From Planctomycetes bacterium GWF2_41_51 (GTDB taxonomy: Bacteria > Planctomycetota > Phycisphaerae > Sedimentisphaerales > UBA12454), in assembly GCA_001825665.1 (NCBI GenBank), contig MHXZ01000015.1, positions 1 to 60,098 on the forward strand: 60,098 nt of DNA. Direction: 5' to 3'. Of the stretch, positions 1 through 8,229 are shown in pieces; positions within the stretch are counted from its first letter, which is position 1, and each line of letters starts with the position of its first letter. The position numbers were made by a program, and so were the translations under genes. The notes beneath the pieces were generated by a model, which was not told the origin of the DNA, searched no databases, and was given only the letters and a program-made list of their open reading frames with translations.

Positions 1-86
1 GATTTTTTAAAATTTTGTTCAAAAAAGTACAAATAAAAAGTTAATAAAAAAATTTATTGTCAAAAAGGCAATTTTTAGAGATTGCC

Positions 87-575
87 TTAATTTTTAATTT
101 TGACAACTTTTGATGTATCTACTTTTGAGTTAATAGTTGAACCACTTTCTGCCGGTGGTCGATTCTCCTGGTCACTGCTTGCCGTCGATGTCGAGGTTGC
201 ATTCTCTATCCAGTCGGCAACAACCTTCGTGGCAATACCCAACAGTGTTACCTGGAGTAAGCCTTGCCCGGTGGTTCCGGCATGCAGGCCGCCGAGTGAT
301 TCGCGAACTTCCCGCATGATTCGCTCTTTTGGAGTAGCGTGTGTTTGGAACATCTTTGAAACAAGATATCCAAGGCCTGCGGCAGCCCCCATAGCCAGGT
401 ATGGAGATTCCCTGACATATCCTCGCCAATCCAGTTTCTCCTTGAGACGCTCGCTGATTTGCCCGACTGTTTGGGAAATGTTCTCTTCTCCTTTCGCTAT
501 ATCCTGACGTATAACTTCGGTGCTGCGCTCGACATCCGCTTCCCTTTTGTTGCTTTGATATTCTTTTTCAGCCAT
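87..575 (-). CDS. Membrane-anchored DUF3618/YtxH-like small protein
   Basis: A 162-residue protein with a charged, helical N-terminal part (about residues 1-50, rich in E, K, R and S), the motif VRESPYLAMGAAAGLGYLV around residues 54-72 that forms one short membrane segment, and a polar low-complexity tail (about 125-162). This helix plus glycine-rich anchor layout is typical of DUF3618, YtxH and YqjD-like envelope or stress proteins; the family assignment is by eye only. The ATG is preceded by AAAGGA with a five-base spacer, which supports this start. It is the last gene of a minus-strand run of three related small proteins (29 bases after the holin-like gene). Exact role unknown; the E. coli relatives are inner-membrane, stationary-phase proteins, some binding ribosomes. 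Confidence 0.7.
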   Translation of the reverse strand: MAEKEYQSNKREADVERSTEVIRQDIAKGEENISQTVGQISERLKEKLDWRGYVRESPYLAMGAAAGLGYLVSKMFQTHATPKERIMREVRESLGGLHAGTTGQGLLQVTLLGIATKVVADWIENATSTSTASSDQENRPPAESGSTINSKVDTSKVVKIKN

Positions 576-604
576 TTTTATCCTTTCAGCGTTTGCATTG
601 TTTT

Positions 605-961
605 CTATTTTTTATAAACTGATTTCTTCAATCGCCTGCAGCCTATGAAGGCAATGGCAACACCGATTAAAGCAAGCGCTGCTCCGGTAACAATCGCGGC
701 AAAGACAGGCGCCATATAAGAAGTGAGTCCGATGATTAATGCGGCACAAAAAGACATAAACGCAGCAAAACTGATGAGCGTTCCGATCGCAACCGTTAAT
801 GCTCCGTTTCGAACACCTCTCGCCTTTTCCCGAACCCCCTGAATTGCAAGCTCAATTTCATCCTGAACGATAGCGGCTGAATTTTTGGCAAGCCGTTCCA
901 ATAGTTCAGTGAGGGATTCACGTTGTGTTGCAGGATCTTTGTTTGTCTCTTTGTCGTTCAT
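605..961 (-). CDS. YqjE-like phage holin family (DUF1469) protein
   Basis: A 118-residue protein: a charged amphipathic N-terminus (SLTELLERLAKNSAAIVQDE, near residues 16-35), then two hydrophobic segments (about 53-78 and 84-108) and a basic C-terminal tail. Size and layout match the DUF1469 / Holin-X superfamily III proteins, of which E. coli YqjE is a member. Despite the name, these chromosomal copies are not known lysis proteins. Position next to a YqjD-like gene (18 bases downstream of it) repeats the yqjD-yqjE pairing of enterobacteria, which supports the assignment. An AGGA-type ribosome site precedes the ATG. Envelope or stress function is inferred from the relatives. Confidence 0.7.
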   Translation of the reverse strand: MNDKETNKDPATQRESLTELLERLAKNSAAIVQDEIELAIQGVREKARGVRNGALTVAIGTLISFAAFMSFCAALIIGLTSYMAPVFAAIVTGAALALIGVAIAFIGCRRLKKSVYKK

Positions 962-979
962 TGTAAAAAAATTCCTGAC

Positions 980-1333
980 TTACCTGCGTCGAAAAATAGC
1001 CCCGATAATCAGCCCGACGGTTCCTGCTATCAATAGACTGCGTCCCGGGCTCTGCCTTACGTATTCTCTGACATCGGCATCTGCCTGCTTACAATCGAAT
1101 TGCCGAATGTACTCCGCTGAATGATCCAACCATTCTGATGCCTGCTTTCCACATTGAGCTGCGCCGGATTGCCCATCCATGTCTGCCGCTTTTTCGCCTA
1201 TAACATCAGCAACATTATGCAGTTTATCAGCAATAATATTTTTGATATTTTCGAAACGGGTTGACTTACCTGACCCTTTTGATTCCGCCGTGGTTTCTTC
1301 AGCTTTATCAACTGTCTTACTGTTTACTTCCAT
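980..1333 (-). CDS. YqjD/ElaB-like DUF883 membrane-anchored protein
   Basis: A 117-residue protein with a long charged helical region and a single C-terminal membrane anchor ending in basic residues (SLLIAGTVGLIIGAIFRRR). The preceding stretch DVREYVRQSPGRSLL is the hallmark of the ElaB/YgaM/YqjD family (DUF883), in which a YVRE.P turn leads into a glycine-patterned tail anchor. E. coli YqjD binds ribosomes at the inner membrane in stationary phase; whether that holds here is unknown. GAGG lies six bases before the ATG. First gene of the three-gene minus-strand cluster and probably co-transcribed with the YqjE-like gene. Confidence 0.7.
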   Translation of the reverse strand: MEVNSKTVDKAEETTAESKGSGKSTRFENIKNIIADKLHNVADVIGEKAADMDGQSGAAQCGKQASEWLDHSAEYIRQFDCKQADADVREYVRQSPGRSLLIAGTVGLIIGAIFRRR

Positions 1334-1503
1334 AGTTTACCTCACAAAAAGTTAAGGTTTAATCTCGGTTCATTACTTGTATCTCTGTAAGACTTCCTAG
1401 ATTAAAAATTATTATATTTGAATTATCGACAGGCCGATTAATAATCAACGGTGCCGGGATAGAAAAATAAAAACAGAAAAACTAATAGTGGTCTTATAAA
1501 CGC

Positions 1504-1626
1504 TCAACGGCGAACCAAGAGCACAATCACTATGATAAGAATAATAAGTCCCACGCCGCCGCCCCAGTAGATGTACGGGCCTCTGGCGAGAACAGGTGTA
1601 AGAACATTTGCTATAACAGTAAACAT
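1504..1626 (-). CDS. 40-residue hydrophobic microprotein (DUF3309-like)
   Basis: A short gene found by reading the minus strand: ATG at 1626 preceded by AGGAG with a proper spacer, TGA at 1504. The product has 40 residues: a polar N-terminal third, then YWGGGVGLIILIIVIVLLVR, i.e. a tryptophan/glycine turn followed by one uninterrupted membrane helix ending in Arg-Arg. That WG-GG-GL-hydrophobic pattern resembles the tiny DUF3309 family of about 50 residues; this is by eye. It lies 170 bases upstream of the YqjD-like cluster on the same strand, so a shared envelope or stress role is plausible but not shown. Confidence 0.6.
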   Translation of the reverse strand: MFTVIANVLTPVLARGPYIYWGGGVGLIILIIVIVLLVRR

Positions 1627-1849
1627 GATAAGACTCCTAATCTGGGATTTCCCTATATAACCCGATATTCCACATATTAAACACTTGGCCGCACAACCAA
1701 ACCTTTCAGCTTTGCAATAACAACAAAACTCTCTTAGCCCAACTACATTATATTTAAATTGTTTTATATTTTATTTCGGGGTCCCTTTAGCCCAAACGGC
1801 AAGCTGCGGCCCCATCAGCTTATCATCATCTGAATTGCAGATGCTTGAG

Positions 1850-1874
1850 TGAATCTAATAGATTCAAATTTTTT
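1850..1874 (+). terminator. Terminator-like hairpin with T-tract
   Basis: TGAATCT / AGATTCA stem of seven pairs with a three-base loop (AAT), followed after AA by six Ts. Oriented for plus-strand transcription, although no plus-strand coding gene lies upstream within the window. The stem is AT-rich, so termination strength would be modest. Confidence 0.35.
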
Positions 1875-2159
1875 AACAATTTATATTCTTTTATTCTTCT
1901 GCCGCAATACTGCGTGTAGAGGAAATTCTTAGCAGGATGATAACATAAGTTCAAACTGTGTAAATCAGTGTAGAGCCCGACTTTTATGTAGGATAAATCG
2001 TCTTGCCATTGTCAGTAAAATTCCTTACACTGGAGCAATGTAATATGAAATGATTGAAATATGAGCAACTAAATCGGCTGGAGTGCAACCGTTTTGCGGT
2101 GGTACTATATCAAAGCTAAATTAAGGAAATTGAATTGTAAGTTTTATATTCTTTTCATA

Positions 2160-2217
2160 GGGTACAGGGAACAGGGTACAGAAACTATACCCTAAACCCT
2201 ATACCCTGTCCCCTGTT
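2160..2217. repeat. GGGTACAGGG / CCCTATACCCTGT inverted repeat
   Basis: A purine-rich left arm built from 6-8-base GGG-containing units (GGGTACAGGGAACAGGG) and a matching C-rich right arm (CCCTATACCCTGTCCCCTG) separated by a short spacer. A second copy lies at 6482-6543 between leuC and leuD. The copy here lies directly downstream of asd (minus strand upstream is the start; this is its 3' side) and could fold into a strong hairpin in RNA. Confidence 0.7.
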
Positions 2218-2221
2218 TTCA

Positions 2222-3220
2222 TTATAATTTTTCTGCGATTTGGATGGCGTTTAATGCAGCGCCTTTGCGAATCTGGTCGCCTGAAACCCAAAGGTTAATG
2301 CCTTTATGATCCGGCAAAGATTCATCCTGACGGATTCTGCCGACATAGACATCGTCATTATCGGCGGCATCGAGCGGCATCGGAAAACGATTGTTCTTCT
2401 GGTCGTCGAGGATTGTAACGCCGGGGGCGTGTTCAAGCAGCTTGCGGACTTCATCAGGTGTAATCGAATCTGTGAATTCGAGGTTGATGCTTTCACAGTG
2501 GCAGCGCGGAACCGGAATCCTGACGCAGGTACAGGTAATCGCGATATCGGGACAATGGAAAATTTTCCTTGTCTCTTTTACCATCTTCATTTCTTCTTCG
2601 TTGTAGCCGTTGGGGCCGATTGCTGAATCGTGGCTGAAGATGTTGAAGGCAATTTGATATTTGAATTTGTTCATCGTCGGGTCTTTGCCTTCGAGAATTT
2701 CTTTTGTCTGATTGAAAAGCTCGGTCATACCGGCCTGACCTGCGCCGCTGACGGCCTGATACGTGCTGACGACCATCCTTTTAATAGGATTGGCTTTGTG
2801 CAGCGGCCAAATCGGGACGTTGGCAATAATCGTCGAGCAGTTCGGATTGGCGATGATGCCCTTGTGTTTTTTTATGTCTTCGGGATTGACTTCCGGAACA
2901 ACCAGCGGAATTTCAGGAACCATTCTGAATGCACTGGAGTTGTCAACGACAACCGCGCCTGCTTTTACTGCCGCATCGGCAAATTCTCTGCTGCGCGATG
3001 CGCCTGCGCTGAAAAGAGCAATATCGACGCCTTTGAAACAGTTTTGTGTCAGTTCCTCGACTGGATAATCTTTGCCGTTGAACTTTTGTGTTTTGCCGAG
3101 CGATCTCGCTGATGCGAGCATTTTTATTGATTTAACAGGGAAATTTCTCTGTTCTAAAATTTTGATGAACTCCTGGCCTACCGCGCCAGTTACGCCTGCG
3201 ATTGCTACATTTTTCGACAT
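2222..3220 (-). CDS. asd: Aspartate-semialdehyde dehydrogenase
   Basis: Reduces L-aspartyl 4-phosphate to aspartate semialdehyde with NADPH, the branch point to lysine/diaminopimelate, threonine and methionine. The 332 residues are normal for the bacterial enzyme. Visible: the N-terminal dinucleotide-binding turn AIAGVTGAVGQEF (residues 6-18), the catalytic cysteine in NPNCST (C128), and the conserved SGAGQAGM loop (about 160-167) with the downstream substrate-binding region containing RIPVPRCHCE. Divergently arranged from leuA across a 349-base spacer, so both may draw on shared control sequences. A dispersed G/C-rich inverted repeat abuts the 3' end and may serve as the terminator. Confidence 0.95.
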   Translation of the reverse strand: MSKNVAIAGVTGAVGQEFIKILEQRNFPVKSIKMLASARSLGKTQKFNGKDYPVEELTQNCFKGVDIALFSAGASRSREFADAAVKAGAVVVDNSSAFRMVPEIPLVVPEVNPEDIKKHKGIIANPNCSTIIANVPIWPLHKANPIKRMVVSTYQAVSGAGQAGMTELFNQTKEILEGKDPTMNKFKYQIAFNIFSHDSAIGPNGYNEEEMKMVKETRKIFHCPDIAITCTCVRIPVPRCHCESINLEFTDSITPDEVRKLLEHAPGVTILDDQKNNRFPMPLDAADNDDVYVGRIRQDESLPDHKGINLWVSGDQIRKGAALNAIQIAEKL

Positions 3221-3332
3221 TATTTGTTTCCTTAAAAGTGCTTTAAATCATTTAAAAGCCGAGACATACTATAAACTTACGTATCGAAAGTCAAGGAAAG
3301 ATAGGGAATTTACTTAAAAATCAGTTTTTCTG

Positions 3333-3361
3333 TTGTATCCTATTAATATAGATTATATAAT
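3333..3361 (+). promoter_or_regulatory. Putative leu operon promoter
   Basis: TTGTAT (three of six matches to TTGACA) and a perfect TATAAT with a 17-base spacer. The start point would fall near 3368-3371, i.e. at the ATG of the short leucine-rich ORF, which would then be leaderless. Consensus-only evidence. Confidence 0.35.
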
Positions 3362-3370
3362 GACCAATCT

Positions 3371-3463
3371 ATGACTAAACAGACAAGAAATATCGATTTT
3401 AATTCAACAGCAGCAAACCTGTGGCAATCCCTTTGCGGACTCGCTCTTATTTTGCGCCAATAG
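3371..3463 (+). CDS. Candidate Leu-rich leader peptide of the leu operon
   Basis: A 30-codon ORF ahead of leuA. Residues 17-30 read LWQSLCGLALILRQ and contain five leucines and one isoleucine, using CTG, CTT, CTC, CTT and TTG. Classical attenuation leaders have runs of the regulated amino acid just before a hairpin, and here a TGCGCC/GGCGCA hairpin overlaps the stop codon. Against it: no Shine-Dalgarno sequence (it would need leaderless translation), no clear T-tract after the hairpin, and attenuation of leu genes is not known to me for this phylum. Treat as a hypothesis. Confidence 0.25.
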   Translation: MTKQTRNIDFNSTAANLWQSLCGLALILRQ

Positions 3464-3569
3464 GCGCATACACAAATCTTTCCTATCTTCCATATTTATT
3501 ATTGTTTATTGAAATTCGAATCATTTTATTGCATAATCTCTATTTTGGGATTCATAAAGGAGACATGAT

Positions 3570-5120
3570 ATGTCTGCTGAACAAAAAATTATAGTTTTCG
3601 ATACGACGCTGCGAGACGGCGAACAGGCGGCAGGTACTCGGCTTGGAGTAAGGGAAAAGCTGGAACTTGCGATGCAGCTTGCGCGGCTGGGCGTTGATGT
3701 AATCGAAGCGGGTTTTCCGATTTCCTCGCCGCAGGACTTCGAAGCTGTGCAGTTAATTTCTCAGGAGGTTAGCGGGCCGACAATTTGTGCGCTTACACGT
3801 GCAGTGGAAAAAGATATCGATTCGGCAGGCGCTGCGCTGCAAAATGCAAAAAAATCGCGAATACATACCGGCCTTGGCATCAGCGATATTCATATCGCAA
3901 GCAAGTTCAAGGATGACAAGTACGGCAAAACGCTTGAACAAAAAAAAGCCAAAGCGATTGATATGGGAGTTAAGGCTGTCAAACGCGCTAAACAATATAC
4001 CGATGATATCGAATTTTATTGCGAAGATTCTGGCAGGGCTGATAAGGAATATCTTTATAAAGTGGTCGAAGCGGTTATCGCCGCCGGTGCTACAACGGTA
4101 AATATTCCTGATACGACAGGCTATTCGATTCCGGAACAGTTTGGGAAATTGATCGCTGATATAATTAAAAATGTTCCGAATTCGAAAAAAGCAATTTTCA
4201 GCGTTCACTGCCATGATGACCTTGGAATGTCTGTCGCAAATACTCTGGCGGGCGTCGCTCACGGCGCGAGACAGATTGAATGCACTATCAACGGTGTCGG
4301 CGAAAGAGCGGGCAATGCTTCGCTTGAAGAATCTGTGATGGCGATAAGAACGCGCAAGGATTTCTTTAAAGTCGATACAAATATTAATGTGAAAGAACTT
4401 TACAAAACAAGCAGAATGGTTTCTGAAATGCTCGGAATTTTTGTTCCGCCGAATAAATCGGTTGTCGGAGCGAATGCTTTTGCGCACAGCAGCGGGATAC
4501 ACGTTGATGGTTTTCTGAAAAATCCGCTGACTTATGAAATTATGAAGCCCGAAGATGTCGGCCAGCCCAAGAGCGCTGTTGTTTTGACTGCGCGAACGGG
4601 AAGGCACGGCCTTAAACACAGATTGACAGAGCTTGGGTATGAAGTATCTGAATCAGAGCTTGAGATTATTTACCAGAGATTTCTGGATGTGGCGGACAAA
4701 AAGACGGAAGTCTTCGATGAAGATATTGCCGCACTTGTCGGCGATGAAAGACGAACGGCCGAGCAGGTGTATGAACTTCAATATCTTCATGTCGCCTGCG
4801 GAACGGGAACACTGCCGACGGCGAGCGTTAAAATGAAAGTCAATGGTAAAGAGGCACTTGTTACGGCGGCGGCGTGCGGTGACGGGCCGGTCGATGCAGC
4901 GTATGAAGCGATAAGAATCGCGACGGGACAATCGCCGAAGCTTGATCTTTATACGATTAAAGCTGTTACCGGCGGCAAAGAAGCACTCGGCGAAGCGACT
5001 GTAAAAGTGATTGATAATGAAGGTATAAGATTCACCGGAAGAGGTGTTTCGACGGATATAATAGAAGCATCGGCAAAAGCGTATGTCGATGCAATAAATA
5101 GAATGGTTGCGAAAAAATAA
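3570..5120 (+). CDS. leuA: 2-isopropylmalate synthase
   Basis: Condenses acetyl-CoA with 2-oxoisovalerate, the first committed step of leucine synthesis. The 516 residues match the bacterial LeuA length. Catalytic TIM-barrel features: [12 protein letters not shown] near residue 11, the metal-binding HCHDD motif near 215, and the GVGERAGN motif near 246. The C-terminal part (from about 370) has the layout of the LeuA dimer domain that binds leucine for feedback inhibition ([22 protein letters not shown]). AAAGGAG precedes the ATG by seven bases. First gene of the leuA-leuC-leuD-leuB operon. A relative, cimA, lies at 45.2-46.8 kb; the two are distinct by their N-terminal motifs. Confidence 0.95.
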   Translation: MSAEQKIIVFDTTLRDGEQAAGTRLGVREKLELAMQLARLGVDVIEAGFPISSPQDFEAVQLISQEVSGPTICALTRAVEKDIDSAGAALQNAKKSRIHTGLGISDIHIASKFKDDKYGKTLEQKKAKAIDMGVKAVKRAKQYTDDIEFYCEDSGRADKEYLYKVVEAVIAAGATTVNIPDTTGYSIPEQFGKLIADIIKNVPNSKKAIFSVHCHDDLGMSVANTLAGVAHGARQIECTINGVGERAGNASLEESVMAIRTRKDFFKVDTNINVKELYKTSRMVSEMLGIFVPPNKSVVGANAFAHSSGIHVDGFLKNPLTYEIMKPEDVGQPKSAVVLTARTGRHGLKHRLTELGYEVSESELEIIYQRFLDVADKKTEVFDEDIAALVGDERRTAEQVYELQYLHVACGTGTLPTASVKMKVNGKEALVTAAACGDGPVDAAYEAIRIATGQSPKLDLYTIKAVTGGKEALGEATVKVIDNEGIRFTGRGVSTDIIEASAKAYVDAINRMVAKK

Positions 5121-5190
5121 TCTTATCGCAGATTACACTGATTAAAATGATTTTTATAATCCGTGAAATCTGCGTAATCAGTGATAAATA
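5121..5190. repeat. Dispersed CGCAGATTA-type repeat between leuA and leuC
   Basis: The spacer contains GCAGATT (5127-5133) and ACTGATT, both of which have reverse complements (AATCTGC, AATCAGT) about 35 bases further on. Shorter relatives (ATCTGCGT.ATCAGTGAT) occur at about 31630-31675, 32016-32038 and 45045-45065. It is a multi-copy intergenic element rather than an operon-specific signal. Confidence 0.55.
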
Positions 5191-5217
5191 GAAAAGTTTT
5201 TTAGGAATATTTGAACT

Positions 5218-6480
5218 ATGGGAATGACAATAACGGAAAAGATACTTGCCGCGGCGGCAGGTAAAAGCAAAGTTGAACCCGGCGATTTAATCGATGCGAA
5301 AATCGATTGCATAATGTGCCACGATGTAACGACACCGGCGGCGATATCGATGCTCAAGGAAAAAGGAATAGACAAAGTTTTCGATAAGGAAAAAATTGTC
5401 GTAACGCCAGACCATTTCCAGCCGGCAAAGGATATCAAAAGTGCCGAGCTGCACAAAAGACTCGATACCTGGGCAAGAGAAAAAGAAATACGATATTATT
5501 ATCCGCTGGGCAAAGCGGGCGTGTGCCATGCATTGCTGCCGGAACAGGGACATATCAAGCCGGGCGAAGTAATTGTCGGCGGAGATAGTCATACGTGCAC
5601 TTACGGCGCTTTTGCGGCTTTTTCGACGGGTATCGGCTCGACAGATTTGGCAGCTGCTATCGCGACAGGGACACTTTGGTTCAGGGTTCCGGAAACGATA
5701 AAATTCGTTCTTAACGGTAAACTTTCGAAAGGCGTTTACAGTAAGGATGTAATCTTGGCGGTTATCGCGAAAATCGGAACTGACGGCGCACTTTACAAGG
5801 CAATGGAATTTGTCGGCCCGACTCTTAAAGAGATATCGATGGAAGCGCGAATGACCATTACCAATATGGCAATCGAAGCGGGCGCTAAGAACGGCATCAT
5901 CGGTTTCGATGAAATTACGAAAAAATATCTCGATGAACATCTGAAAGATAAAAAGGCTTATAAAGTTTATGAGTCTGACAAAAACGCGAACTACGAACAA
6001 ACAATCGAAATCGATTGCTCGAAACTCGAACCGATAGTCGCGCTGCCTCATCTGCCAAGCGGCGGACAGGCGATAAGCAAATGCAGTGGAATTAAGATGG
6101 ATCAGGCTTATATCGGAAGCTGCACAAATGGACGCATCGAAGACTTGAGAATTGCCGCTTCAATAATGCGCGGCAAAAAGGTCGCGATAAGAACGATTAT
6201 TGTGCCTGCGACACCGGTAATATGGAAACAGGCGAAAGATGAAGGCCTGTTCGATATCTTCTATGAAGCTGATTGCGTTATCAGCGCACCAACCTGCGGA
6301 GCGTGCCTCGGCGGATTTATGGGAATTCTGGCCGCCGGTGAAAAATGCGTAAGCACAACTAACCGTAATTTTGTCGGCAGAATGGGAAGCCCGAAAAGCG
6401 AAGTATATCTGGCTTCTCCGGCAACAGCAGCGGCAAGTGCAATTGAAGGCAAATTGGTTGATTGCAGAAAATATTTATAA
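5218..6480 (+). CDS. leuC: 3-isopropylmalate dehydratase, large subunit
   Basis: Aconitase-family subunit carrying the 4Fe-4S cluster that isomerises 2- to 3-isopropylmalate together with LeuD. The 420-residue length places it in the shorter, archaeal/HacA-type subclass rather than the ~470-residue E. coli type. Visible: [13 protein letters not shown] near residue 121 with the first cluster cysteine, the YIGSCTNGR motif near 300, and [10 protein letters not shown] near 361 supplying the other two cysteines. Because the bacterium also has cimA, this enzyme may act on citramalate as well. An ATG two codons downstream is an alternative start. Confidence 0.93.
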   Translation: MGMTITEKILAAAAGKSKVEPGDLIDAKIDCIMCHDVTTPAAISMLKEKGIDKVFDKEKIVVTPDHFQPAKDIKSAELHKRLDTWAREKEIRYYYPLGKAGVCHALLPEQGHIKPGEVIVGGDSHTCTYGAFAAFSTGIGSTDLAAAIATGTLWFRVPETIKFVLNGKLSKGVYSKDVILAVIAKIGTDGALYKAMEFVGPTLKEISMEARMTITNMAIEAGAKNGIIGFDEITKKYLDEHLKDKKAYKVYESDKNANYEQTIEIDCSKLEPIVALPHLPSGGQAISKCSGIKMDQAYIGSCTNGRIEDLRIAASIMRGKKVAIRTIIVPATPVIWKQAKDEGLFDIFYEADCVISAPTCGACLGGFMGILAAGEKCVSTTNRNFVGRMGSPKSEVYLASPATAAASAIEGKLVDCRKYL

Positions 6481-6481
6481 A

Positions 6482-6543
6482 GGGTACAGGGGACAGGGTA
6501 TAGGGTACAGTTCTATCCCCTAAACCCTATACCCTAACCCCTA
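6482..6543. repeat. GGGTACAGGG inverted repeat between leuC and leuD
   Basis: Second copy of the element at 2160-2217. The left arm GGGGACAGGGTATAGGG pairs with the right arm CCCTATACCCTAACCCC with two mismatches, separated by about 20 bases. It lies inside an operon, ten or so bases before the leuD ribosome site, so it could act as an RNA stability or partial-termination element. The C-rich strand resembles CCCTAAA telomere units by chance. Confidence 0.7.
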
Positions 6544-6557
6544 AAGGAGTTTTTTTT

Positions 6558-7043
6558 ATGGCAAAAGCACATGTATATAAACGAGATCATATAAATACGG
6601 ATGAAATTATTCCGGCAAGGTATCTTAATACAGATAATATGGCTGAATTGGCGGCGCATTGTATGGAAGACCTTGATACGAATTTTGTGAAAAAATGCAA
6701 GCCGGGTGACTGCATAGTCGCAGGTGACGATTTCGGCTGTGGTTCGAGCAGGGAGCACGCGGTGTGGGCATTGCAGGGCGCTAAGGTCGGAGCGGTTATC
6801 GCAAATAGTTTTGCGCGGATTTTTTACCGTAACTGCATCAATTGCGGCTTTTATCCTATTGAACTCGAAGACGCAGCGGGAAAAATTAACGACGGCGATG
6901 AAATTGAAGTCGATTACAAAAAAGGCGTGATTACTAACATAACACGGGAAATAGAATTAACGTTTAAGCCGCTGCCCGATTTCGCGATTGAAATAATCAA
7001 TGACGGCGGATTACTGGAACATATAAAGAAAAGCAGCCACTAA
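6558..7043 (+). CDS. leuD: 3-isopropylmalate dehydratase, small subunit
   Basis: Swivelling small subunit that completes the LeuC active site. The 161 residues are the short, archaeal-like form, matching the short LeuC. Recognised by INTDEIIPARYLNT near residue 12, the core GDDFGCGSSREHAVWAL near 55-71 and NSFARIFYRNCINCG near 80-94. AAAGGAG lies eight bases before the ATG. The TAA stop is contained in a CCACTAAGACACAAAGGCACGAAG-type dispersed repeat, so the last codons of the gene are part of, or abut, a repeat element. Operon position between leuC and leuB. Confidence 0.93.
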   Translation: MAKAHVYKRDHINTDEIIPARYLNTDNMAELAAHCMEDLDTNFVKKCKPGDCIVAGDDFGCGSSREHAVWALQGAKVGAVIANSFARIFYRNCINCGFYPIELEDAAGKINDGDEIEVDYKKGVITNITREIELTFKPLPDFAIEIINDGGLLEHIKKSSH

Positions 7044-7062
7044 GACACAAAGGCACGAAGAA
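7036..7062. repeat. CACAAAGGCACGAAG-type dispersed repeat
   Basis: A short element across the leuD stop codon and the leuD-leuB spacer. Relatives with the same words occur at 45006-45030 (after dnaE) and at 36816-36846 (CACCGCGAAGGCACGAAG). Counts as a dispersed intergenic repeat family with at least three members in the window. Confidence 0.55.
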
Positions 7063-7085
7063 AAAATTAAAAAGGAAAGGAACAA

Positions 7086-8171
7086 ATGAAAACGTATAAT
7101 ATAGCTGTAATGGGCGGCGACGGCACAGGGCCGGAAGTAACGGTTGAGGCCGTAAAGGTTTTAAAAACTGCTGCCTCGAAATGCGGATTTAAAGTCAATC
7201 TCACCGATTTTGATTTCGGCGGTGAAAGATATAAACGGACGGGCGAAACACTGCCGGACAGCGCAATTGAAGAATTCCGTAAATTCGATGCGATTCTGCT
7301 GGGCGCTATCGGTCATCCGGATGTAAAGCCGGGAATTCTTGAAAAAGGCATTTTGCTCAAAGCACGTTTTGCTCTTGATCAATATATAAATCTTCGGCCT
7401 GTCAGGTTGTATCCCGGCGTTGAGTGTCCGCTGAAAGACAAGGGACCAAAAGAAATCGATTATGTAGTTGTTCGCGAAAATTCAGGCGACGCGTATACCG
7501 GTACAGGCGGCATAACATTAAAAGGAACGCCAAACGAAGTAGCAGTTCAATCAATGGTTTACAACAGGTTCCAGGTTGACAGATGTTTGAAATACGCATT
7601 CGAATACGCCAGGAAGAACGGCAAAAAAGCTCGAGGAGTCGGCAGCGAGAATACGCTCGGCCTCGTCGGCAAAACAAATGTTCTTACATTTGTTTATGAC
7701 CTTTGGGAAAGAGCATTCCATGAAATGGGTCAAAAAGAATATCCTGATATTCGCAGAGATTATTATCACGTTGACGCGACATGTATGTGGATGGTTAAGA
7801 GTCCCGAATGGTTCGATGTTCTTGTTACCGGCAATTTGTTCGGCGATATCATCACCGACCTCGGCGCTATAACACAAGGCGGAATGGGAATCGCTGCCGG
7901 CGGCAATATCAATCCGAACGGCGTTTCGATGTTCGAGCCAATCGGCGGAAGCGCACCAAAATATACCGGTATGGGGGTTATCAATCCTTTGGCGGCAATT
8001 TGCGCAGCTCAGATGATGCTCGAAACACTCGGCGAAGAAACCGCGGCAAAGAAAATTGATACAGCCGTTCGATTCGTAACCGCAAACAAGATGAAGAGCA
8101 TGGCCGCGGGCAAAATGGGCTTTTCAACTTCCCAGGTTGGCGATTTAGTCGCTGCTGAAGTTGCAAAGTAA
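7086..8171 (+). CDS. leuB: 3-isopropylmalate dehydrogenase
   Basis: NAD-dependent oxidative decarboxylation of 3-isopropylmalate, the third leucine-specific step. The 361 residues fit the isocitrate/isopropylmalate dehydrogenase family. Visible: GGDGTGPEV near residue 10, VVVRENSGDAYTG near 127 (substrate and nucleotide contact), the metal-binding region VTGNLFGDIITDLGA near 247, and EPIGGSAPKYTG near 285 in the nucleotide site. Homoisocitrate, isocitrate and tartrate dehydrogenases share these motifs; the operon context decides for leuB. AAAGGAA precedes the ATG. Last gene of the operon, followed by a strong intrinsic terminator. Confidence 0.92.
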   Translation: MKTYNIAVMGGDGTGPEVTVEAVKVLKTAASKCGFKVNLTDFDFGGERYKRTGETLPDSAIEEFRKFDAILLGAIGHPDVKPGILEKGILLKARFALDQYINLRPVRLYPGVECPLKDKGPKEIDYVVVRENSGDAYTGTGGITLKGTPNEVAVQSMVYNRFQVDRCLKYAFEYARKNGKKARGVGSENTLGLVGKTNVLTFVYDLWERAFHEMGQKEYPDIRRDYYHVDATCMWMVKSPEWFDVLVTGNLFGDIITDLGAITQGGMGIAAGGNINPNGVSMFEPIGGSAPKYTGMGVINPLAAICAAQMMLETLGEETAAKKIDTAVRFVTANKMKSMAAGKMGFSTSQVGDLVAAEVAK

Positions 8172-8193
8172 TTTAAAAGTTAAAAATTATGAG

Positions 8194-8229
8194 TCCTGCA
8201 CTTAACTAATTAAGTGCAGGATCTTTTTT
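8194..8229 (+). terminator. Intrinsic terminator of the leu operon
   Basis: A perfect 12-pair stem (TCCTGCACTTAA with its complement), four-base loop CTAA, and a run of six Ts after TC. It is 22 bases after the leuB stop and reads in the operon direction. Confidence 0.9.

Larger units (their letters stand above)
1627..2221. other. Gene-free stretch with a terminator-like hairpin and a repeat
   Basis: No convincing ORF on either strand. Visible structure: GGCCGCA at 1687-1693 can pair with TGCGGCC at 1805-1811; a hairpin at 1850-1866 is followed by six Ts (1869-1874), reading as a plus-strand terminator with no plus-strand gene in front of it; and a G-rich/C-rich inverted repeat occupies 2160-2217 next to the end of asd. 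The first two together leave room for an untranslated RNA of up to about 190 bases on the plus strand. Confidence 0.4.
3221..3569. promoter_or_regulatory. asd-leuA divergent spacer with candidate leu leader
   Basis: A 349-base divergent regulatory region. It contains TTGTAT (3333-3338) and TATAAT (3356-3361) separated by 17 bases, a plausible plus-strand promoter; a short leucine-rich ORF (3371-3463) starting about where transcription would begin; a hairpin TGCGCC-AATA-GGCGCA (3453-3468) that overlaps the end of that ORF; and AAAGGAG just before leuA. No T-box specifier or tandem terminator was recognised. Confidence 0.4.

Noticed and set aside
1781-1830. GC-rich block considered as a c-di-GMP (GEMM) riboswitch on the minus strand
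   Set aside because: Lacks the conserved GEMM core and the downstream gene is not in a fitting position.
3371-3569. T-box riboswitch in front of leuA
   Set aside because: No T-box core or specifier loop, and no terminator/antiterminator pair seen.
3753-6051. Reverse-strand open frames inside leuA and leuC (288 and 254 codons)
   Set aside because: Fully nested in well-identified genes, with low-complexity Phe/Arg/Asn-rich products; not supported.
6500-6540. CCCTAAACCCTATACCCTAA considered as telomere sequence
   Set aside because: Bacterial chromosome context within an operon; it is the C-rich arm of an inverted repeat.
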